The notes under the pieces were generated by a model. The model was not told the origin of the DNA and made no database searches. It saw only the letters and a program-made list of their open reading frames with translations. Below, piece after piece: positions 5,126 to 5,304 of a stretch of 5,304 nucleotides of DNA. This DNA comes from Actinomycetota bacterium. Its GTDB lineage: Bacteria; Actinomycetota; Actinomycetes; Actinomycetales; Cellulomonadaceae. A program made the position numbers and the translations under genes. The stretch's first letter is position 1. The number at the start of each line of letters is the position of its first letter. The stretch is from assembly GCA_018898235.1 (NCBI GenBank), contig JAHIJU010000286.1:1-5304 (forward strand). The letters are read 5' to 3'.

Positions 5126-5304
5126 ATGTCCCGGCTCCGCCTGCTCGCGCCCGCAGTACCCGTCCTCGCCCTCGCGCTGACCGCCTGCGTGCCCAACACC
5201 CCGACCTCAGCCAGCAGTGCGACGGCCGGTGGCGCGCTCACCGTCAGCTCGACCGAGCAGGGCTGCGCCGTCTCGGCGACCAGCGCACCCTCCGGGACCC
5301 TCAC
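5126..5304 (+). CDS. efeO: EfeO-like iron-uptake lipoprotein, 3' partial
   Basis: Only the first 59 codons are present. The product starts with basic MSRLR, a hydrophobic stretch, and a lipobox LTAC with the lipidated cysteine at C21, so it is exported and anchored to the outer face of the membrane. A Ser/Thr/Pro-rich linker follows, then LTVSSTEQGCAVSA (about 38-51), which resembles the first strands of the cupredoxin-like domain of EfeO with its conserved Cys. Complete EfeO proteins usually continue into an M75 (imelysin) domain that binds iron and hands it to EfeU; that part is outside the window. The assignment rests on the position directly after efeU plus this short N-terminal match. 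A different iron-binding lipoprotein cannot be excluded. Confidence 0.8.
   Translation, partial: MSRLRLLAPAVPVLALALTACVPNTPTSASSATAGGALTVSSTEQGCAVSATSAPSGTL

Noticed and set aside
1..5304. CRISPR arrays, tRNA/rRNA genes, insertion sequences or phage att sites
   Set aside because: I saw no regularly spaced direct repeats, no cloverleaf or rRNA-like sequence, no transposase motifs and no terminal inverted repeats.

Overview
The window comes from a high-GC actinobacterium. The evidence is the strong G/C bias at third codon positions, frequent GTG starts, two genes with start-proximal TANNNT -10 elements that suggest leaderless transcripts, DtxR/IdeR-type iron boxes, and a maf-accA neighbourhood that resembles the acyl-CoA carboxylase locus of mycobacteria. 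I cannot name the genus. All supported genes lie on the + strand.

Region 1 (1-983) is the 3' part of a gene for a group 4 [NiFe]-hydrogenase / complex I large-subunit homologue (HycE/HyfG/NuoD superfamily). All four cysteines that would hold the NiFe centre are replaced by Ser or Thr. It is therefore very unlikely to be a classical hydrogenase and is probably a quinone-site-like subunit of a membrane respiratory or ion-pumping complex encoded upstream of the window.

Region 2 (about 990-4124) is a primary-metabolism block. It holds maf (nucleotide pyrophosphatase), a 150-base gap with a long imperfect stem-loop and a likely promoter, accA (fused biotin carboxylase and biotin carrier, the alpha subunit of acyl-CoA carboxylase), and a Nudix hydrolase starting 2 bases after the accA stop. 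maf and accA share a CGTTA...GAGCC-GTG start-region layout. The carboxyltransferase beta and epsilon subunits that often sit beside maf are absent; the hydrogenase-like gene occupies that side.

Region 3 (about 4125-5304) is an iron-uptake operon. Two 19-bp iron boxes 25 bp apart, one a perfect palindrome, overlap the probable promoter. They precede efeU (FTR1-type iron permease, two REGLE motifs) and the beginning of efeO (lipoprotein with a cupredoxin-like start), which runs off the window. By analogy with known efeUOB loci, a DyP-type peroxidase gene (efeB) should follow. The expected behaviour is repression by an Fe2+-loaded DtxR/IdeR regulator when iron is plentiful.

I did not find a clearly undescribed system. 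The items most worth a second look are the cysteine-free hydrogenase-like subunit, the maf-accA stem-loop, and the paired iron boxes.
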